Shown piece by piece: positions 22,806-34,712 of a stretch of 64,000 nucleotides of DNA. The position numbers were made by a program, and so were the translations under genes. Location: the NCBI RefSeq assembly GCF_032854445.1, contig NC_088306.1, positions 26,943,764 to 27,007,763 of the forward strand. The letters are read 5' to 3'. The stretch comes from Liolophura sinensis. Lineage: Eukaryota > Mollusca > Polyplacophora > Chitonida > Chitonidae. Each line of letters begins with the position of its first letter. Within the stretch, counting starts at the first letter, position 1. Under the pieces are notes generated by a model that worked only from the letters and a program-made list of their open reading frames with translations, was not told where the DNA came from and did not search any database.

Positions 22806-23255
22806 ACATCACGTGGGCAGTGTTCAATAGGACACTGTTTCATCGAGAAACTACTTAGGTCTGTTTGACTAATGTCTATCAGCTACGAATTCGATATCAA
22901 AAATGACACCTCTTTTCAAACTTTGCATATAACTATGTCACACATTTTGACAGTAATAAAAGCATATTTATGTAACCATGGGAAATATATGTAGTTCAAT
23001 CGAAATATATGTAAAAACTCACATCGGTGGAAATTTTCATCTTTTTCTCCTATAGGATAAGTTTGGGACTTTCCGTGTTTAATCCCAAAGACATATTCAA
23101 AACATCTGTAACGTGACATAATTCATATGTGCTATACACAAAAGCATATTTATCACCATGACAAGCTTACTTATCTTGATAGAATCAATTTAAAAACAGT
23201 TAAGCTTTCTTAATATCATTGTGATTGATCTTTAAAGCCATACCAAGAATTTTTA

Positions 23256-23503
23256 GGGGCCTCCGTGGCTCAGTCGGTTAGCGCGCTAACCTCTCACCAA
23301 TGCAGTCGCTGTGAGTTCAAGACCAGCTTATGCTGGCTTCCTTTCCGGCCGTACGTGGGAAGGTCTGCCAGTAACCTGCGGATGGTCGTGGGTTTCCCCC
23401 GGGCTCTGCCCGTTTTCCACCCACCATAATGCTAGCCGCCGTCGTATAAGTGAAATATTCTTGAGTACGGTGTAAAACACCAATCAAAAAAAAAGAAAAA
23501 GAA
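23256..23503 (+). mobile_element. SINE-A, complete copy with target-site duplication
   Basis: A complete tRNA-derived SINE: A box TGGCTCAGTCGG (23,266-23,277), B-box-like GAGTTCAAGACC (23,313-23,324), then CCGTACGTGGGAAGGTCTGC, GGATGGTCGTGGGTTTCCCC, ATAATGCTAGCCGCCGTCGT and an A-rich tail. It is flanked by identical 12-bp direct repeats CAAGAATTTTTA at 23,244-23,255 and 23,504-23,515, the target-site duplication of LINE-driven insertion. It is the best preserved of the family here and probably the youngest. Confidence 0.96.
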
Positions 23504-23775
23504 CAAGAATTTTTAACTCATACATTTAACTGCCAGTTTTAAGGCTGAGGAAAGCGGAATGCCCAAAATCACCAAAATACTTGCAAACTGTTCCACGTCA
23601 TATTGGTTGACGTCAAGCGGTCTCGTCTATCAATGCAATTAGAGTCCAGTTTTAGTTGCTAGGTGGTTAGCATAACCGAAATAGGTAAGGCACTGATTGC
23701 ACAAGTATCAATAAGCTAGGCTATAACGTGACTAGCTGAATGGAGGGTAGTATCTGATGACTCTCTCATGGTATT

Positions 23776-24135
23776 TCGACCGCTTCGGTGGCTTAACGGT
23801 TAGAGCGCGTCCACCGCGAAGTCGAGAGAACCGGGATTAAACCCGGATCAGGTCATAACAAAGACTTTAAAAATGTACTTTTTGCAGCCGCGCTTGGACA
23901 GAGCAAGGAAACAGGACTGGTTGTCCCGGTGTAAGCATAATGTGACCGTTTGAGGTGTCATGTCTGGTGTTTTCGGCGTGATATATATTTCAGTGTCAGC
24001 AGAGCTTTGGCGGCATGTACTCGTCTTGCCACAAGAAGACACATTATAAGTGTACACACCTATTGACTTCCCGTCGTCATATTACTGAAAAATTGTTAAG
24101 GATGACGTCAAATCTCACGCATTTATATTCATGCA
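23776..24135 (+). mobile_element. SINE-B, near-complete copy
   Basis: tRNA-like head with A box TGGCTTAACGG (23,789-23,799) and B-box-like GGGATTAAACCC (23,833-23,844). Body GCTTGGACAGAGCAAGGAAA, GACTGGTTGTCCCGGTGTAA, GTCTTGCCACAAGAAGACAC; tail TATTACTGAAAAATTGTTAA + GGATGACGTCAAATC. Reference copy for the SINE-B family in this window. Confidence 0.9.
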
Positions 24136-24840
24136 TCCCCATGGTGCTTTAGTTAGACTATAAATTTATCATTATTGCATCTGGTCTTATTACGTTTGGT
24201 CTGGTACAAGGAAGCATTGTTTTGATAACCTTACACAATGAACAAGACATTTTATACAGAATTAGATTCAAGTAAACCTTAAACAGTAAACAAGAAATTC
24301 TTTTCATATGTAGATTCCAGTAAAATAAGAAGGTTACATTCCCGGTTTCTTAGAAATATGTAATGCCTTATCAAACATTACCTGTTAAACACAATATTTT
24401 GAAAGAAATATTTGTATTCAAAATTCTTTGACTCTAAAACACATCACGCTTCGCCCTGACATACGCGGTATGAAAAATAGATGTGAGAAAGGCACAATGT
24501 TCTTAGTAGAATGAAGTCCTGTAGCTTGGTTGAAGGTGAACAGTTAACAATTTAGTAAAGTGCCAAATTTCTTAGCAACGTGTCTCAGGTTTTAGTTTGC
24601 TCTTGAAACCTTGAAGTGTAAACAACCTTTAAGTCTAGTAGATTCACTCGACTTTGATAACTTACTTGGGAAAAGCGAAACTTATGACATATACGAAATG
24701 TATATTCCCCCAATGAATGAATGAATGATTATGGCTTAACGCCACATCGGCAATATCTCAGCCATATCGTGGCGACCCGGAATGAAGATGCGATAAGATG
24801 CGAAAATAGTTCCCTTGTACGACGGAGACAAGGCATAAAG
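24136..24840. other. Unassigned sequence with a short tail-like repeat
   Basis: 24,714-24,776 has (GAAT)n then TTATGGCTTAACGCCACATC, GGCAATATCTCAGCC and ATATCGTGGCG, as at 12,098. The rest shows nothing supportable. Confidence 0.5.
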
Positions 24841-25113
24841 ATGGACGAAACCGCAGAGAGTACGGTGGAACAATATCTCTGCTACACACATTTCACAAGC
24901 CTAAAACCACATCTTCAAACCTTAGAAGGTAGACTGGAAGAGACATTTAAAGATGAAGGGTCTATCTTTTACATAAATGCTCTTAAACGACTTGAGACGA
25001 GCGCACTTGGATCCCTCTCCAGCAAAATAACCAAGCGAAGAATGCAGACCTCTGATAATGGGTTAATAACTGGGCATTTAAAAACACGCCATATGTTTCA
25101 ATGGTCGAGGTGA
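24841..25113 (+). CDS. Candidate small ORF or single exon, unknown product
   Basis: AAG-ATG-G, a good start context, opens 90 codons. The protein is hydrophilic, helical-looking and acidic/basic mixed (MDETAESTVEQYLCYTHF..., LEGRLEETFKDEGSIFYIN, ALKRLETSALGSLSSKITKR), unlike the low-complexity translations around it. No signal peptide, membrane segment or known motif. It might end earlier at a splice donor; GAG|GTGACC at about 25,109 is only fair. I do not recognise it; a chance ORF is possible. Confidence 0.25.
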   Translation: MDETAESTVEQYLCYTHFTSLKPHLQTLEGRLEETFKDEGSIFYINALKRLETSALGSLSSKITKRRMQTSDNGLITGHLKTRHMFQWSR

Positions 25114-25654
25114 CCATTAGATTATAAACAACAGTTTTTATCTTAAAAAATGTATACAAAGAAAAAGTTAACAACGCAACACAATTTATATGATCATTGT
25201 AATGAAATTTTACAAGGGTATAAAGCCCTGCAATTAGCCTTTTTGGCGCCGTGATATTGTTAGTGGGTCGTAACAGTGTTTTGAAATAATAAAATCGGTC
25301 CACCTTACAGACTGAAAACCGGAAAACATTTATGTTTCTAAGCTATAAATCCGATGCCATCTGAATTTCTGAAATCGATGGTAGCAAATAAAATGTCCAT
25401 GAAAACGGTGTTATTTGGCATTTACATTGGATTTGTTCAGTTTGACAATCGATCCTTATGGCCTTATTATTTTCTGTTATTTTCGGTGGAGGGGGTGGGT
25501 GGAGGAGAAGACTGTTATTTTAAAATTTGTAAAATAACAATTACTATTCTGTATTTGCATTGTGCATGGTTAAAGAAACGTGTTCCACACCTCTTACACT
25601 CTTACAACACAGCTCACCTCAGAATTGCTTCTTTTAAATGTGTCACCCGATGCA
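25114..25654. other. Unassigned sequence
   Basis: Nothing supportable seen. The plus-strand ORF at 25,354-25,698 is antisense to the edge of the LINE fragment and has no motif. Confidence 0.45.
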
Positions 25655-26495
25655 TTTTCAGGATGCCATTTCCATTTTACAAGCCCAACGTGGTATAGAA
25701 AAACTGTCTTCTTCATCATCAATTGAATCAGATAAAACCCCCAGCTTCATCTTTCTATTAGCACCTGAGGAGGGCTGAGTGGAAGATGGGACAGCTATAT
25801 TAGAGACATTAGACGAAAGGTTAAGGGAAGATATAATAGATATATAATAAGAATTTACCCCCACGTATTTCCCACCCACCAGGGAGTGCCAACAAGGGGA
25901 TGCCTGAACCTTTGGATCCCCAACAGGAAACGCACCAAGGACTCCACATGACGTAGACTCGAATAGATGGTCTTACTGAGCAAATCCGATTCCCCACTAC
26001 GAGCTCCTCCATCTCCCGAGCACGTCAAACACGAACACGTACTACTCGACTGACCCATGAGCCACCGCCTGTAAACGTTGTCCCGCAAACGAAATTTCAG
26101 ATATGGCATTCATTCATATATATTATCAGGAGTGGTGTTATGGAGAAATTTTGGTATCACTCAGATGTAAGACGTGACCAAGCCGATTGATCGGACCAGA
26201 CCCATCCGACCTCCCGTCTCTCTCCTAGTAAGGGCGTGAGGATCTCGGAAGACCACCACGCCCTCAGCGACCAGGATCCCGTCCTCAGTGATTACAGGTC
26301 GCAATCCGCGGAAAAAACGTCGCTCCCCTGTTGCCTCTAATACAACCTAGAAGTTGTGAGCCTATTATATTCACTGGGCCCACACGTGAGAGCTCTAGGT
26401 TAGTTGCCTTTTACGACAACTTGCTTAGAGGGCAGAGGTGTTATTATTTTCACCCCGGAGATCCCCGGAAATCCCACAGGGGTCTCGTCGTGGAT
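25655..26495 (-). mobile_element. LINE 5'-end fragment (5' UTR plus start of ORF1)
   Basis: On the minus strand the first about 350 bases match the 5' UTR of LINE element 3: CCCCTGTGGG, GCAAGTTGTCGTAAAAGGCA, CTAGAGCTCTCACGTGTGGG, GTGAATATAATAGGCTCACA, GCGACCTGTAATCAC. They are followed by ACAGGCGGTGGCTCATG, as in element 3 near 52,678, and an ORF1-like N-terminus (VNSYYISIISSLNLSSNVSN; GANRKMKLGVLSDSIDDEED). The fragment stops in ORF1 near 25,655, so the element has its 5' end but lacks knuckles and all of ORF2. Confidence 0.82.
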
Positions 26496-27042
26496 GTTGT
26501 TTTGAATCCCTCAGGATTTCCCGTTAAGTACAGGAAAAATTCATTAACTTGACGTTGGCAGGATCGATCGTAAATTTATAATAGAACCTGGCCACTAGGG
26601 GCTCCGCTGGGAATAAATATGTTTTCAGACAGTGTGACGACTGTGGTGATATGCACACGTTTTGTTTGAATAATGGACAAAACCTTACATTTGTCAATTA
26701 GACAAATTGTGACGTAAGGCTGGTTTCGTTCGCAAAACAAAATATTCCACATGGATTGTTATAATGGTCGGTATGTTAACAGAGTTTTTCAGATAACGTG
26801 ACTACAGCTGAGATATGTACACACATGGTTTGAATCAAACATAATCAAACTTTTATGAGCCGGTTAGACAACGGGTGACGTAAACAAGGGATGGCTTAAG
26901 AAATAAACCACAGGATTGTTTTAGTCATCTTTAAGTCAACAGAGGCTGGTTTATCGGAGTTATGACAAAATATTTGCAATTGTCATAAAGGTTGTTATTT
27001 GCAAATCATAAAGGAGAGATGTGTAGTTTGCTATATATACAC

Positions 27043-28137
27043 AGTCAAACCTGTTCTATGCGGCCAGTGAAGCGAGACGTAAAAAGTGGCTGCATATGAC
27101 AGTTGGCCACATAAAGACAGGTTGTGAAGACCAAACCAAATCACAACTGAATTAAGTTTCAGGAAATCTACACATGTACATGGTAAACTTATAAATAATT
27201 GTTAAAACACTATTCTGTTCTGCTACATACATTTCATAGAAATGTAACAATTGTAGTGAAATAATAACTCAATAATTTCAAGTTTTGGGTGTAGACCTAT
27301 GGACCTCACGCATTCAACAGGCGCTTACAGAAAGTTTCAGGTCAAGGCACACGTGACAGGAGAACTTTCTTCCCATCATTGTCACACTCTAGAAAGCCAT
27401 GTGCCAGTTTGACCTTTGACATGACTATTCTAACAAATTTTTGGACTGTAAATGGCAGACTGCTGAGATGCTCGAAAATCCAGTCAATCATGATTGCCAT
27501 TAGCGGTGGAACAACAACAACACAAAATGTACAAGTGCAGGAAGATCAATTTCTCCATGTGTTCGCTACAGGCAATATTTTGGCAACGCAAAATTAAAAC
27601 ACAACACCATTTCCTATGTATATAATTTGTCAAAGAAACCATTCATGGCAGGAACCACCTGAGGTCAGATCATATCCGAATTTGCCCTCTATTTATGGCA
27701 TTCATAGCTCGGACCTCAGCATGGAAATAATCCACTGCAGCAGTGGATTTCCAGAGTGTTCGGATTATAGCCAGCTGGGCCTGATTAAAGAACAATAGAC
27801 TTCATTGCCATTCACCAATAATGATCACCTTCACTTGTCATCACAAAGTGGCAGGTTGTAACTTTTAATAACTACAAAAACTTCCGAAGCCTGTGGTCAC
27901 CATTTTGAAATTTTTGAATGTCCAACGCGGCAATCATCACTACTGTTGAAAGTCTCGGCCGCTCAGGACAGGCTGATATAGAATTTGATCGCAAAATATA
28001 TTGGCCGCTGGACGCGTTGGACAGGTGCCCGGATCTTAAAGGTCGTTTAACATGGAAAATTGTTTGGTCAGAGCAGAAAGTGGCCGTTTACGGGAAATGG
28101 ACGCTGTTTACAGGTGGCCGTAGGTACAGGTTTGACT
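27043..28137. mobile_element. DNA transposon relic or MITE with 24-bp terminal inverted repeats
   Basis: The left end AGTCAAACCTGTTCTATGCG (continuing GCCA) is the imperfect inverse of the right end (28,114-28,137), whose reverse complement reads AGTCAAACCTGTACCTACGG then CCA. Both ends are followed inward by further 'gtggccg' and 'gtttggtc' motifs. Flanks are TA-rich, and the C(A)GTC... ends with TA flanks recall pogo/Tigger-type elements, which is a weak inference. The interior has no intact transposase; small ORFs at 27,379-27,597 and 27,616-27,798 are not recognisable. A perfect 17-bp palindrome (TCCACTGC-A-GCAGTGGA, 27,731-27,747) lies inside. Confidence 0.7.
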
Positions 28138-28141
28138 ATAT

Positions 28142-28345
28142 GATTAAAAATGGTATTTCCTGCTGTCTCGCTTGGCGGTCAGCACTGAGAGGTTAGGGCA
28201 AGGAAATAGGATTAGTCGGCACGGTGTCTGTACAATTTGACTTTGAGAGACACATAATGACTTCTTGTCGTGATATGACTGAAAACTTGTTAAAAGTACG
28301 ACGTAAATCCCTAAAAATACTTATATATACATACACATGTCGCTG
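28142..28345 (+). mobile_element. SINE-B 3' part
   Basis: CTCGCTTGGCGGTCAGCACT, GGCAAGGAAATAGGATTAGT, CTTCTTGTCGTGATATGACT and GAAAACTTGTTAAAAGTACG + ACGTAAATCCC match the SINE-B body and tail. It directly abuts the right terminal repeat of the preceding element. Confidence 0.75.
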
Positions 28346-28779
28346 TTTATCGTGTATTTATATGACATATTGATTCATGCTTAAACGATTACCTTTATAT
28401 GCATAAATTAGACTCATCATACATCTGTTTCTGTTTGGAAGCGCGTTCTAGTGTTTAATCATAAATAAAAAACGTTTAATATGTAAAGAGATAGTAAAAC
28501 ATTTACAACGTTATGTGGTGAATATCTTTTTATATTTGAATAACACCCAATAGTCTAATAAATATATTTGTTTAATATAGTAAACAGACGCTGTGCAACA
28601 AATGTAAAAACAAACGAAAATAACCACACACGGTGTGCAGACGCGTGTAAGGAAACATCAACCAACAGGAGAGGCTAGTTGCTCAAGACTAAATGGTTTA
28701 AAAACATTAAGCCCATCTAAGGACTAACATTTAATGGTAGCACTGACACGTTAAGCAGATTACATGTTTTAAACGATAG
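28346..28779. other. Unassigned sequence
   Basis: AT-rich; nothing supportable. Confidence 0.45.
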
Positions 28780-29290
28780 CATTCCATTTTCCACTCTTCC
28801 TGTTCGTATCATGTATTTAATGGCTTCGTCTTCCACATGCAAGGCTAAACCACTCTCTTGCCCACAGGATACAGAATTGTAAGTACTATAGATGCTTTAC
28901 CGAAAAAAAAAACAAAAAAACAAACGAAAGTCTTAATGACCATACCTTGGTAATACGAGGTTAAAAAATAGCCTATGTTAAACCCTTCTTGTTTTCCAGG
29001 TTCAGGCGCTCGACTGTGGAGAATCGCTCATTAATCACAACCAACTACTCATTTTGCTTTCAATTTACAGAATCGGAAATCGATTGCACTATCTCGTTAT
29101 GAGCAAAAAGCCATTTCCTGCCAGCTGCAGGTTTTTGTGGCAAGAAAAAATGGAATATTTCAATTACTTTACTTTCATGATAAAAAGCGGAATCTTTTGA
29201 TTGATAAACACGGAGGGTAGGGTTAAAAACAAACAATCGAAGTGCACAATTTCACTTGCGGCTAAATTAAATTGGCTTTTCTATTTTATT
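28780..29290 (+). repeat. Interspersed repeat block U, partial copy
   Basis: Ordered motifs shared with 34,950-35,800 and 38,500-39,330: ATTCCATTTTCCACTCTTCC, GGCTTCGTCTTCCACATG, CCACTCTCTTGCCCAC, AATCGCTCATTAATCACAAC and GGCAAGAAAAAATGGAAT. No coding content. Confidence 0.7.
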
Positions 29291-29623
29291 GTATATTTTT
29301 TTCACCAGTTTCAAGTCTGGGGGCTCTTCAGCCATCTCCCAAGGACGAAAGATTTCATTGGTCTGTGCTAAGTTTTCTCTGACCATAAACGGGACCACAG
29401 AAGAAGTTTAATATAACTAGATAGGAATATTAGCTTTTGACAAAAGCGCCACTATTTTTTTTTCCAACCAACATTCCATTTCAATGAGCTACGATGATAT
29501 TCGAAATTACATATGATTTCACTACATTTATTCTACACATTCCTTCAGATAGAAAAGTACTTTACAGTTAGTCGTCATTCACAATGAAATGAGTAAATAA
29601 GGTATTTCATGCCTTTTATTAAT

Positions 29624-29835
29624 GGCGGGACTTCCGTGGCTGAGGTTCTTAGTGTGCCAGCTCGATGCAATCAATGATCCAATAGCATCTCACCAAAGCC
29701 GCTGCTGTGAGTTTTAGTCCAGCTCACGCTGGTTTGCTCTCCCGCTTCTTTGTTCTCCAACCACAATGCTGGCCGCTGTCGTATAAGTGAAATATTCTTC
29801 AGCATGGCTAAAAACTCCAACCCAATAAATCAGTT
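29624..29835 (+). mobile_element. SINE-A, long subfamily
   Basis: GGGACTTCCGTGGCTGAGGT, GCCAGCTCGATGCAATCAAT, GAGTTTTAGTCCAGCTCACG, ACAATGCTGGCCGCTGTCGT, AAGTGAAATATTCTTCAGC and CCAACCCAATAAATC. It has the extra segment before TCTCACCAA and lacks the 'ccgtacgtgggaaggtc' block. Confidence 0.85.
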
Positions 29836-30809
29836 CAAATAACTATAGCAATGGCTGGAAATATCTTCTCCTGATAATATATTTCTGCTACGTATGATGG
29901 GCAAAAAACAGAATCGCTTCTAACTGAAAACGAAAAACTGAATTCATTAGGAAAGAAAACGAGGAAACAATCGTAATAAGAAAACAAGCGCAATGATTTA
30001 AGCATGTGATGAAAAAACTTTGCTAGATCCCCGTTAGCGTATAAAATAATTGGTTTCACAAGGCACTGTTTATGCATAGACATGTGTATATCAACTGTCC
30101 ATCAATATGAATAATCACAAGGTCATTTCCCAAAAATACGCTCGACACAAAGTTGCCAATAATAAAATACATGTAAGTATCTCAGTCGCAATTTGATTGC
30201 AACAGTTTGTAAGTCTGAGGAGTCTGAGGTACACAGAATTAAAATTTGTCTGGATAGAAAAGGCTTTGTTGACAAAATACCTCATGAGCACATCGACACC
30301 CTCTCCCTGTCCTCCAGGAATTCAGGAAGATGGTTTAAACGCAAATGCCCTTGAGAAGAGGACCAAAAGTAGCTGCTGTCATTCAAAAAAATAATGGCAT
30401 GACTGACATTACACGTGCAAAAGCCTTGGGATTTTAACAGGCTGTATTCCAACCTGCCTTTCTACCAGCCAGCCTCCGAAATGTCAAAGTGATCTGAGAC
30501 AAGTCATAATTTTCATCATTAAATTTAGTACGGTTCTTTCCATTATTTTAACTGAAATTTTGTTGCGGAATAACATTTCCTAAAAAAAAACCGCGCCATA
30601 ATGATGGGATTGGATTTCCTAGGGGTTCGATCATTAAACCTTGAGCGTGGCGAAAATGGCAGTTACACCTGCAATACCACGATCTTCAAACTGTCACGAC
30701 CCAAACTGTCTGTATTATAAAGAGATGGCTTGTTCGAAATACACGACAGTTTAGCCGCACAAAAAAAGTAACCAAAACCAGCAGATTTTATTTTTCAACA
30801 ATTTATTAG
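29836..30809. other. Unassigned sequence
   Basis: No supportable element. A 32-codon ORF at 30,656-30,754 (MAVTPAIPRSSNCHDPNC...) has a good start context but is too short to accept. Confidence 0.45.
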
Positions 30810-30955
30810 GTTTAACAAGAACAGATAACAAGACTTATACAAATACTAAAGTACTTAAGTTTAACAAGAAAGATAGCAATATCTATACAAATACTAAAGT
30901 ACTTAAGTTTAACAAGAAAGGATAGCAGTATCTATACAAATACTAAAGTACTTAC
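30810..30955 (+). repeat. 49-bp tandem repeat, 3 copies
   Basis: GTTTAACAAGAA starts at 30,810, 30,859 and 30,907, each followed by a 'gatagca' segment and CTATACAAATACTAAAGTAC + TTA. The second and third copies are the closest pair. Confidence 0.93.
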
Positions 30956-31784
30956 ATGTACAGCGGTGTCAAGTCCAAACGGACGCACATGTTCCAGAAT
31001 ATATACCACACAGGCATAAATGCACAGAGGCAATATTCATAAGAGGGAAAATCCACAGTATAACTGAGTGTATGACGAAATACACACAAAATTCCACAGA
31101 CAGGGTCCGTGTACTAATAATACACAAGAGCACAGATTAAATATACAAGTTCAGACTGAAACAAGTGCTCGGTGGAGATAGGATATAACAAAGCCAGAGG
31201 CTATAAAGACACCAAAATTCAGCACAAAAAGTAACACACAGCGAAAGCATCCAAAACTCTCAATAATTCTCCTTTTTCCTTTGACCTGCTTTCATAGGTC
31301 TTATATAGACTGGTGGAATTGTGTAGAATAAGAAAATTCTTGAACACTTGTAAACAAACAGGCCCCGAACTGAGCGTATTCTGGAACATTGTAAGGCAGA
31401 GGCAAACAACAGGCCCTGAACTCAGCATATTTAAACAGTGGGAAGCTAAATTTAGAAGCTGACGGCAGTTGTTCACATAACAATACAGACTATTAAACTG
31501 TATAGCTCCCCACATTTACTTAAGAGGTAAATATTGTTATCCATCTATTCTGTTCGAGGCGTAGAAAAAGATTCTCTTACTGTTTTACTTGTATTTACTT
31601 TATCCGTGAGGTAAGTGAGGAGTACATATACATCTGTCAATCATCCTACATGGAAGAATATCAAGGCCAAATACTAAGCAAAATATACAAAGAGGTCAAA
31701 CAAATACCTAAAGATCAATTTCATTAAAAAATTAGCATCACAATGTTTGATTTGAATATACATATTATGTTAACGGCGGACACA
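30956..31784. other. Unassigned sequence
   Basis: Contains a short internal near-duplication, with 'caggccc(c/t)gaact(g/c)agc' at about 31,362 and 31,410. No gene seen. Confidence 0.45.
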
Positions 31785-32755
31785 GATGACAGAAGCAGCT
31801 ATATGGATGCAATATCTGACGTGTCAAATTTACGTCTAACGTACACGGAGTGTGTAAATTGCTAGTATTTATACATTTACATGAACAGTTCGTAAAAAAT
31901 AGCGATGATAGCGAACACAACCAGAACCTCATGTTCAAGAGATGAGTATCAGAAAACTCAAAACACAACAGTACGCGTATAAGGTTCAGAACGTCAGTAC
32001 GAGCACAAATGAGTAAACATGAAACCCGGCCTCGGGCAGAGAATTTTTCACCTCCACTGTTCTCCAAGATTTAGTTGCGATAAGCTGTTAGCAACACGCC
32101 TGGTCACTGTAGGTCACTTTCATTTTAAATCAGGTTTGTTGAAGCTGAAAATTCTTCTCGTTGGCTGCAAAAGGGAATTCGCCTTGCGATTATTGACCTG
32201 AAATTTTCTCATTGGTAAACGGCTGGTATAGGAATGTCTGTCTCGACGAATAGATTTAAAAATCCAGAGTTTAGTCCCGTTCCATCTGAGACGATTGACA
32301 ATTGACGTCATAATGTAATCATCTTTGCAATAGTGGCCTTGATTCATGAGCTTTTGTAATGAATTCTTATATTTTTGTTCATTTTAATGGAAGATAGTTA
32401 CCTCAAAAACAGAAGTGGCCATACGTGTGCAGTATCTGATGTGTCAAACTTACGTCCAACATTTAACGTAAAATGCCTGAGTAAAGACAAGTTAAGGAAA
32501 GCGAACACAGAAAAGGCCAAATGTCCAAGAGATGAGCATCAAAACACAACAGCAAGTGCCTTACAGTCACAACGTCATTTTGTCTTCTTGCAGATGAGTA
32601 CGAGCAAATATAAACATGAGGAAACATGGCACCTCTTCTCAAGGGCTTTTGCGTTTAAATCACCTTTGCACCTCCACTGTTTTCGAGGTGTTAATGGCGA
32701 TAAGCGGTCAACTGCACGCCTGTTCAATGGAGGTCACATTTCCTTTAGCAATATG
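31785..32755 (+). repeat. Diverged direct duplication of about 330 bp
   Basis: Copy 1 (about 31,785-32,125) and copy 2 (about 32,400-32,755) share in order TCTGACGTGTCAAATTTACG / TCTGATGTGTCAAACTTACG, AAGAGATGAG(T/C)ATC, AAAACACAACAG, GTACGAGCA, ACCTCCACTGTT, GCGATAAGC and CGCCTG. The copies differ by indels, so the duplication is old. A minus-strand block X (about 32,150-32,300) lies between them. Confidence 0.75.
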
Positions 32756-33079
32756 GTATGCATATTCTTCTCTGTGCTTTACATGTAGATGGTTAATTGT
32801 ATGTCAAATTCGGTTTCTTGTACTTATGAAGTTAATCTGTGTCATACCAATGAAGCAAGTTTATGCATGGCTCCTTTCAGAGTACTAAACCATAGTACTA
32901 GGGGCCGTGCAATTTGCTAATATTTAATCATTATCATTAACACTTAAAACAAATGCCTGAAGTAAAATTCACATGATGCCGTATTATACCGGTTCCTTGT
33001 TTTACTGTGTACATGTATGCTGCAGTCTTTTTACATTGTTTCCCTCCATAAACCAGGATTCTGCTGACTGACTATGAAT

Positions 33080-34700
33080 TGACTTTGCACATTCATTATG
33101 AAGACAACACAGCATTTTGAGTAATTCTGGACCAATGACGCCTAGTATTACAATTGACATCAATGCACATTCCTTTCCCTAATTCTGCTAAAGCCACTGT
33201 GCTATATATATAGGACACATGTATATTGCTACTATTTATGCGTTTACATGAACAGCTGGAAAAAAATTAAGAAACAGGCCGTATTTCACAGGTTACCTGT
33301 GACATCACGCTGTGGTCAGTGCTTTGGTTTTACCGTTTATGCTGTAGACGTTTATATCAGTACCTCTTGAACGGTTAGAATAAAACTCTATTTTCACTGG
33401 TTATGTGTTAACATTTGCTACCTGTCATACTGTTGTCGTTGTTTCGGTTTTATTCTCTATGCCGTACGTCTTTACTTATATAGGTTATCATTCAGTCTTG
33501 TGCATTCGGCATTCAAATGGGTCACCACCTCGAATATACCAGCGTCGTCTCGGGGAGGCTGAGGCAACAACGTGATATAACGAGGATAATTAAAGAAACT
33601 GACCATGAAGCTCAAACAAACAATCAAGGAAAACTTTATAGCTCTTAAGACATTTTCACAACAATTGCATCTACCTGTGTCTTGTAAAGGGCACAATGCA
33701 CAATGTATATACAAACGTCAACGAATGCATCAGGTGCTCAGTCGGGCGAAAGTATTAGCCAAAGATTTCTTGTACCAAAAAAAAAAACATACATTTACCA
33801 TAGATGTACAACCGTTTCCCCCGACGGAAGCAATTTGCGATCTAAAATATCGACATAGGTATTATATTATTAACAACTTCGATCCTCGCCGGGTGTCGAC
33901 CTTTAAATTGTTGATGAAAAGGATTAACGGCGGTATTTTTCTGGATGTCTAATGGATAGAGACCTTTGTAACCTAGAAGCAGGGATTTCTTTAAGATAAG
34001 TTCTTATCCTTGATTTCATTTTTCTAACCATCTATTAGTTTTAAGCTGAAAAATATCAAAGCTTTCATTTTCTTTGATCCTACAACTTCAGTCTTGGTAG
34101 ACAATCAGGGAATAGCTGTCAGTAATGAGATGATTGTCGGAAGTATATTAAGTACTACGTACTAAGTATTACGCGTGTAATTTACTACTAGCTATTCTTT
34201 CACATGAACAGTTAGAATAACTGAGGTAAACTGACAAGAGGCCATATTTGACATTGTGTGACCTTTTGTCAGCTATCACACTGTGGTAGCTATTCTGTAC
34301 GCCTTTAACTATATTGTATCCCTGCATAAACCAGGATTCTGCTAGTGGACTTTGCATCCCCGAAGCCTGGTCCCATTCATTGTATTAATGTGATGGTGTG
34401 TCAAATGTGATGACAATACAACATTCTGAGTAATTCTAGGCCAGTGACGTCTTATAAATCACAATTAACATCACTACATTTTAAAAACTAATTCTGCTTA
34501 AGTCATGGTGTTAGGGGCGTATAAATTTGCTGCTATCTATGCTTTTACATGCACTGTGGAAATAAAACGCTAATATACATTGACAAAGGCGGTATATCAC
34601 TGGTTACATGTGACCAGAAGCCAGCTGTAACACTGTCATCGCTGCTCTGGGTTTTCTCTCTATGCTGTACGCCTTAATTATATTGCTCTGCTATGAATAT
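33080..34700 (+). repeat. Cluster of blocks Z-Y-Y-W-Y-Z-Y
   Basis: Z at about 33,105 (AGTAATTCTGGACCAATGAC); Y at 33,195-33,360, immediately repeated at 33,360-33,485; W fragment at 33,810-33,970 (CGATCCTCGCCGGGTGTCGA); W end at 34,085-34,165; Y at 34,180-34,335; Z at 34,385-34,500; Y at 34,505-34,690. The ORF at 33,605-33,952 runs through block W and is not considered a gene. Confidence 0.7.
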
Positions 34701-34712
34701 TACATCATGCCA

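Noticed and set aside
23256-23330. tRNA gene at the head of SINE copies
   Set aside because: A and B boxes are tRNA-derived, but there is no cloverleaf with intact anticodon and acceptor stems; the unit continues into a SINE body and tail.
30656-30754. Short Cys-containing ORF with good start context
   Set aside because: Only 32 codons, no splice donor and no recognisable domain.
33605-33952. 115-codon ORF with basic residues
   Set aside because: Its 3' half is repeat block W, which is not open in the same frame in other copies.
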